Positions 59,629 through 64,000 of a stretch of 64,000 nt of DNA are shown here, one piece after another (the first letter of the stretch is position 1; each line of letters opens with the position of its first letter). Source of the stretch: Diplonema japonicum (Eukaryota > Euglenozoa > Diplonemea > Diplonemida > Diplonemidae); contig OZ025669.1 of the NCBI GenBank assembly GCA_964019335.1, positions 531,001 to 595,000 of the forward strand, in the 5' to 3' direction. The notes beneath the pieces are model-generated. The model had not been told where the DNA came from. It worked only from the letters and a program-made list of their open reading frames with translations, and searched no databases. The position numbers and the translations under genes were made by a program.

Positions 59629-60951
59629 TTTTTTTTTTTTTTTTTTTCCCTCGTTTTTTTTTTTTTTTTTTTTTTTTCTTGTAAAGGAATCAAAAAAAAT
59701 ATCAAAAAGTTTTTTTTTTTTCTTTAAATTTTTTTTTTGTTTTTTTTGAGGGTATTACCCATAAGCTGGAGGTGAAAGAGAAGGGGAGAGTGTTTTAAAA
59801 AAAAGAGGGGGAGGGGAAACATACATGCAAACTCCTAAAGAGCTGCGTGCCCGGGAAGAAAGTACTAGGCAGGGCTTTAACCATCGATACCATCGTGTAG
59901 TCATCGATGAGTTCTGGCCAGGGAAAAAAAAAAAAAGAGATCGATAAAAAAAGGAAAAGGAAGAAGAAAAAAAAAAAGCAAAGGTAGATAGAAACCTTTC
60001 CTAAAAGTTTGGGGAAAGGACACGTGTTAACAGTAAGTTACATAGCAGTTAAATTGCATTGGGGGAACCTTTTTTTTTTGTGTGTTTAATAGGGCTTTTA
60101 TCAAGACCTCCTACCCTCCACCCCTATCTTTTTTTTCTTTTTTTTTCCCGCCTCCTATTTTCTCTTACTTTTCGCCTCTTTTTTTTGTTTTTTTGTTTTT
60201 TTTTTTTTTTGTTCCCTTCGTTCGTCCATTAGCCCTTTTTTTGCTGGACTCAAAATCGGGGTGGGAAGAAAAAAAAAAAAAAAAAAAAAAAAAAGAAAGG
60301 GATAATGTAGAAACATGCAATTTTTGTCTTATTTCTCATTATGGCAAGGTAAAAGGGGCAAGAGGGACAACAAAAAAATAGTGGCATCTGTGACCCTAAG
60401 GGGGTCAGGCTTGACACGATTTTAAATAGATGTCTGGTTGATTCCACCCCCCGCCATGTTCAAAAAATAGAAAGAGAGAAAAGGAACCGGCAATCTGCGG
60501 ATCCTTTTCTCGGAAACAACTTGAGAATAAGAGGCGCGGGGGGGGAGGGGAAAAAAAGAAGAACAGTATTGAGGTTGTGAAAAGAAAAAGAAAATGTGTC
60601 GTTCTCTTCCTCACTATCGCTCGTTTGTTTTTATTTTCTCTTTTTTTTTTTTAAAAAAAACATATTTCTCCCTCATTTATTTTCTTCTTCTCTCTTTTTT
60701 TTTTCCCCCCTCTTTTTTTTTGTGAAAAAATAAAAAAAAAATAATCAAGTGGCATGAAGCCAAGGAAAAAAAAAGGGGAGGAAAAAAAAAACGAGAAGAA
60801 TAAGAAGGAGAAAAAAAAAGACGAAAAATAAAACTCTGAGACAACAATGAAAATTCAAGGGAAAATTAAAAAAAAAAATAAAAAAAAAAAAACCAGAGCC
60901 GGGTGTGGGGGGAGAAGAAAAGAAAAAAAAAAACGAGAGAGAAAAAAAAAA
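59629..60951. other. 1.3-kb intergenic region with one orphan exon-like patch
   Basis: T- and A-run rich; a non-repetitive patch at 59820-59930 is described separately, and another at 60300-60540 has no open frame. No RNA gene recognised. Confidence 0.5.
59780..59930 (-). other. Orphan exon-like sequence
   Basis: A CTGGCCAG acceptor following a T-run leads into about 30 open codons (LIDDYTMVSMVKALPSTFFP...) and a GTATGT donor, followed 60 nt later by a CTCCAG acceptor. It has the splice grammar of real introns in this window but no neighbouring exons I can join. Unassigned. Confidence 0.25.
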
Positions 60952-62259
60952 TCAGTTCTTTTTTATCTCCTTCCCTTCAAGTTTAATGTTCAGATTAAAC
61001 CTGGGGCCCCACCAGCAAGTCCTCAGCCTGGTTTTGATCGCATTCTTCTTGTCCTCATGGGTCCAAATTCCACGAGGATCGACCATTTTCTTAGCAAGCT
61101 CGTCATACTGCCTGAGAATAATCAAAAAGAAAAGCTCAAAAACATGAACATCTGTGAACATAGTTGCAGGGGCTGCTGTGTAGAGGCCCTCCTTGCAATC
61201 CTTTTCATAAAGCGGTTTATGTGTGGTCCAATGTGCCCCAGGGTACTTATGGTGAACAACGTGGTAGTCCTCTGACATTACATCAATAGGACCGTTCAGA
61301 ATTGTGATGGACCCAACAAAATCGTCTTCGGGATCGTCGGCGTTTAAAAAAGAATGCCAGCACCAGTTAATGCACGCCAACAGGAGAATGTTCTCCCCCA
61401 AGGGGAACAAAACATAAGCGAGGGCAAAGGAAGGGCTCATGATCCAAAAACCGTACACCCACAGAGCATACCATGCAGTCCCAATGTTCATCCAAGCAGC
61501 TGTCACATACTCCTTATCTTCAATGAACTGAAGCACAGTTGAAATGTTCACAGCGTACAAAAACTGTCTTGGAAGGTAACACAAAAAATTCCTCCCACTG
61601 TCTCTCGGTTTATCGGCGGTGGAGAGAACATCTTTAGGACCATTGTTGTATTTATGATGGTTGATAGCGTGTCCGAAGGAGAAGCTTGATGGGATCACTC
61701 CATAGAACAATCCAATCCACCAGTTGAACACGTATTGCATTGGATAATGATACGGCTTTTTGAAAATTCCAAGGAAATTGTGGCATTCCTTATGACAACT
61801 TGTGTATACGTACGCAAAGTTCATGAAATACGGGCCCAGACGGATGAGATGGTACACGAAACAGAGCTTTACTGAGAACCCGTGTTCCATAGTTTGTTGG
61901 AAGTGCCACAGGAAGAACAGAGGCACGCAGACACCAAGAAGGAACACTACATTGGGCATGAAGCTGTCGGCTTTGTTCCGTACGAATTTCTCGCCGAACC
62001 ATGCGGTGTGTATGTTTATTTTCTTCGCGATCCAGAACATTAAGCCGTCTTGAGGCCTTCCCATGAACCCTCTGTCAAGAAAATCCCACACCACAGTCGA
62101 GGCCACCGTCACCACCGTCAAGGGGAACAACGTGAAGAGCATCACAACCCCCACCACAAACCAGCACTTTTCGTGCCACAGCAAGTTCGGATGCTTTAAT
62201 GGCGCTTCTGCCAGCTTCTTCATAGCTAGATCCGTTACCTCCATAGTGTCCTTGCACAT
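60952..62259 (-). CDS. Membrane fatty-acid desaturase-like protein with three histidine boxes
   Basis: 435 residues from the ATG at 62259 (MCKDTMEVTDLAMKKLAE); a longer in-frame start would only add Lys/Phe-rich repeat translation. Two paired hydrophobic segments (about 32-60 and 95-120, then further helices at about 165-290) surround the di-iron ligands: HKECH (about 156), HAINHHKYNNG (about 198) and HVVHHKYPGAHW (about 333). These are the H-x3-H, H-x3-HH and H-x2-HH boxes of membrane desaturases/hydroxylases, which use O2 and electrons from cytochrome b5. No fused cytochrome b5 domain is present, so a separate donor is needed. The C-terminus lacks a KKxx-type retrieval signal but ends basic (GKEIKKN). 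Substrate not decidable. Confidence 0.9.
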   Translation of the reverse strand: MCKDTMEVTDLAMKKLAEAPLKHPNLLWHEKCWFVVGVVMLFTLFPLTVVTVASTVVWDFLDRGFMGRPQDGLMFWIAKKINIHTAWFGEKFVRNKADSFMPNVVFLLGVCVPLFFLWHFQQTMEHGFSVKLCFVYHLIRLGPYFMNFAYVYTSCHKECHNFLGIFKKPYHYPMQYVFNWWIGLFYGVIPSSFSFGHAINHHKYNNGPKDVLSTADKPRDSGRNFLCYLPRQFLYAVNISTVLQFIEDKEYVTAAWMNIGTAWYALWVYGFWIMSPSFALAYVLFPLGENILLLACINWCWHSFLNADDPEDDFVGSITILNGPIDVMSEDYHVVHHKYPGAHWTTHKPLYEKDCKEGLYTAAPATMFTDVHVFELFFLIILRQYDELAKKMVDPRGIWTHEDKKNAIKTRLRTCWWGPRFNLNIKLEGKEIKKN

Positions 62260-62650
62260 CTTCAGGCAAAACCTATGTGAGCTTTTTTTTTCTTTTCTTT
62301 TCTTTTTTGTTTTCGTGGTATGTAAACTATCTGATGAGCAGCCAGGGGGATAAAGAGGGGTAACAAAAAAAAAAAAAGAAAAGAAAAAAAAAACACTGCC
62401 TCTACATTCTAGCGCCACAAATAATAGGGCGGGGAGGGAGCGGGGGGGGGGGGGGGGGGAACGTCACAGAAAGAAAAAAAAAAGAAAAAAAATGAAGGAG
62501 GCCAGTGTTGATGGTGCCCTGCACAAGCATGTCGACTTGATTACAGGGAGCACACCTCGGCCGAGCTATAGCTTCTTCTGCATGGAGCAGGTGGGGGGGA
62601 GAAAGCCGAAAAAAATGTTACAATTGAATAAAAAGGGGTGGTGGTGGCTA
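62260..62650. other. Spacer with G-run
   Basis: Contains an 18-nt G-run at about 62441-62459 and A-runs. No gene. Confidence 0.6.
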
Positions 62651-64000
62651 TCATTGCTTTGGCTTGCTCCATTGTTTCCGCCCGTCGACATGTTTATAAA
62701 AGACATCACCGTAGGGGCTCTGCACCTATGAGTTCGTGTGTGGTGTTTTTTCCTCTTTTTTGTGCTCAATACCTGCGTCCACCCCTCAGGCACGACTTGG
62801 CTTGACGGTGGGGGTTCGGGGCCATAATGAGCAACAAGTTTACCAAAAAGCTCTTCCTGTGTATTAAAAAAAAAAAAAAAAAAAGGTACTAATTTTATTT
62901 TATTCACAAAAGCACCACACCTCCTTCCCCTGGTACTCATGCAGCGTGAGGGGCACGCTGGGGAGCTTGCTCGGATTGTAGTGTTCGTAGAAATCAATCA
63001 ACCTCTTCCGCATTGCGAACGTCGGCTGTGTCCGTGTTGCAGTTGGTGGCTCCTGCATCAGCGAGACGTCTTCGGCCTTCGGAGAAGTCGGAAACGGCAA
63101 CGGCTGCGCCAGCACCTTCTCCACAGGCACAGACTCTTTCACATACGTGGTCCAGTCCCCCTCGTGTATGACCGCCTTGTCTTTAAAATACATCCACGCC
63201 CTCTCCGACGGTGCCGGATCGGCCCCAGGGTAGCTGAACCCAACGCACATGGGTGTCTCCAAACACAGTTTCCTTGCTTCTTGTATTGTCACAAATCGTG
63301 GCGAGCCCAGCAAGTCGCCGCCCGCTGGGATGTAACCCCTGATGCGCAGGAGTGCTTTGTCGGCTCCTGACCCATCCCACTCTCCTGGGTGTCGCCTCGG
63401 CTGTGCGGTGCTTGCGCGGCTTGGGAGTGTTCGCGGTCTGGTCAGCTCGTCGTCGACCCGCTTGATGGCGGACTGGTACCCCTTGCGCTCGATCCCGGAG
63501 TTCAAGATCTTCTCACGTAATGACTGGCCCGGCGGGGCAGAGGGTGTCCTCGAATCCCACACATGGTGAACGATATGTGTGTGTGTGTCCTCCTCGGGTA
63601 CATTCGGGACTGCATAGTGTGGCGGGGGGTTCATCGCTTGATGCTGTGTCACGGTTAATGGCTCGGGTGACGTGGGCAGCACTGCATGCGGGTCCCTGTC
63701 GAACTCCGAGTAGTTGTTAACTATCTCCTTTTCTTGATGTAAGTGGATGCGCACGTCCACCTGTCTAGGCGAGTCAGCTCCACTGTGACCGCCACCGCCA
63801 GCACCCTCCACTGCTATGTCGCGTGGCGGAACGTACGTCTCCCCGCCGTACGGCTTGACACCGGGGATCACCCCGAGTGAGATGAGGTCCTCGGTGATCT
63901 GGTCCTGTTTCGTGTAGCCGTACCCGGCGTTCGTTTTGTTCTTTTTCGTTCCTTCAAGATCGCCAGTTGGTGCCGAGAACACCCACGGCTGGTCGGTGTT
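62651..64000 (-). CDS. PAN-like/WW-domain protein, N-terminus beyond right edge
   Basis: Exons 64000-62921 (open at the window edge, in frame), 62856-62773 and 62725-62651 give at least 412 residues. A Pro/Gly/His-rich low-complexity region (about 45-190) is followed by a Cys-containing module, GYIPAGGDLLGSP, EARKLCLETPMCVGFSYPG and AWMYFKDKA. That fits the PAN/Apple-like 'C...C.GFsY' pattern although the protein shows no signal here. Next is RLIDFYEHYNPSKLPSVPLTL running into EELFGKLVAHYGPEP. The last two exons complete a WW-like domain: VVPEGWTQ joined to SPYGDVFYKHVDGRKQWSKP, with both conserved tryptophans and the YK turn. WW domains bind Pro-rich ligands. Introns of 64 and 47 nt. Confidence 0.75.

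Noticed and set aside
1-64000. CRISPR arrays, bacterial operons or horizontally acquired islands
   Set aside because: No direct-repeat/spacer structure; genes have introns and eukaryotic architectures; composition is uniform among genes.

Overview
This window is nuclear DNA from a microbial eukaryote, probably a flagellated protist; I cannot place the lineage from sequence alone. The evidence is short GT-AG introns (31-71 nt, often little more than a homopolymer run), no operon signals, and exclusively eukaryotic gene families: COG6, a Gos28-type SNARE, ATG8, kinesin, formin, a Cyp40-like protein, bromodomain and KCTD-type BTB proteins, eukaryotic-type glutamate-cysteine ligase and a P450. 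Coding DNA is compositionally normal. Intergenic DNA is saturated with homopolymer runs of all four bases, typically 10-40 nt.

All 30 host genes I support lie on the minus strand, so the window is one strand-coherent array read right to left. The only coding-like DNA of note on the plus strand is two decayed piggyBac-type transposase copies.

Layout, low to high coordinate: two consecutive J-domain proteins (one cut by the left edge) and a bromodomain protein (1-1544); an unknown gene (2061-2768); a membrane-anchored double-Rossmann flavoprotein (3548-6706); a stand-alone protein resembling part of the dynein heavy chain (6895-7944); a BTB plus beta-helix fusion (8191-9664); COG6 (10160-12270); an ankyrin protein and a twin-CX9C protein (12686-14459); two tandem METTL24-like type II membrane methyltransferases with a gene-converted catalytic half (15431-20136); glutamate-cysteine ligase (21432-23564); a 5'-truncated AprA/PhoPQ-type protein (24438-25223); a compact formin (26401-28797); a coiled-coil protein; serine hydroxymethyltransferase (32067-33461); a second coiled-coil protein; piggyBac relic 1 (36544-38301); P450 and a GT8 glycosyltransferase (38552-41093); piggyBac relic 2 (41164-42672); two small unknown proteins; Gos28 (44248-44964); a 1905-residue ectoprotein (45952-51816); a Cyp40-like protein (52018-53127); a five-exon membrane protein (53586-54774); kinesin (55621-58579); ATG8 (59201-59628); a fatty-acid desaturase (60952-62259); and a PAN-like/WW protein running off the right edge.

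The genes form no single pathway. Recurring themes are Golgi and membrane traffic (COG6, Gos28), cytoskeleton (formin, kinesin, dynein-like), secretory-pathway enzymes with N-terminal anchors (two methyltransferases, GT8, flavoprotein), and chaperone or autophagy functions. Exon boundaries were inferred by eye from GT..AG sites that restore reading frame and family homology. Several terminal exons recovered this way (COG6, Gos28, ATG8, the beta-helix gene, the WW domain) agree with conserved family C-termini, which supports the intron model.
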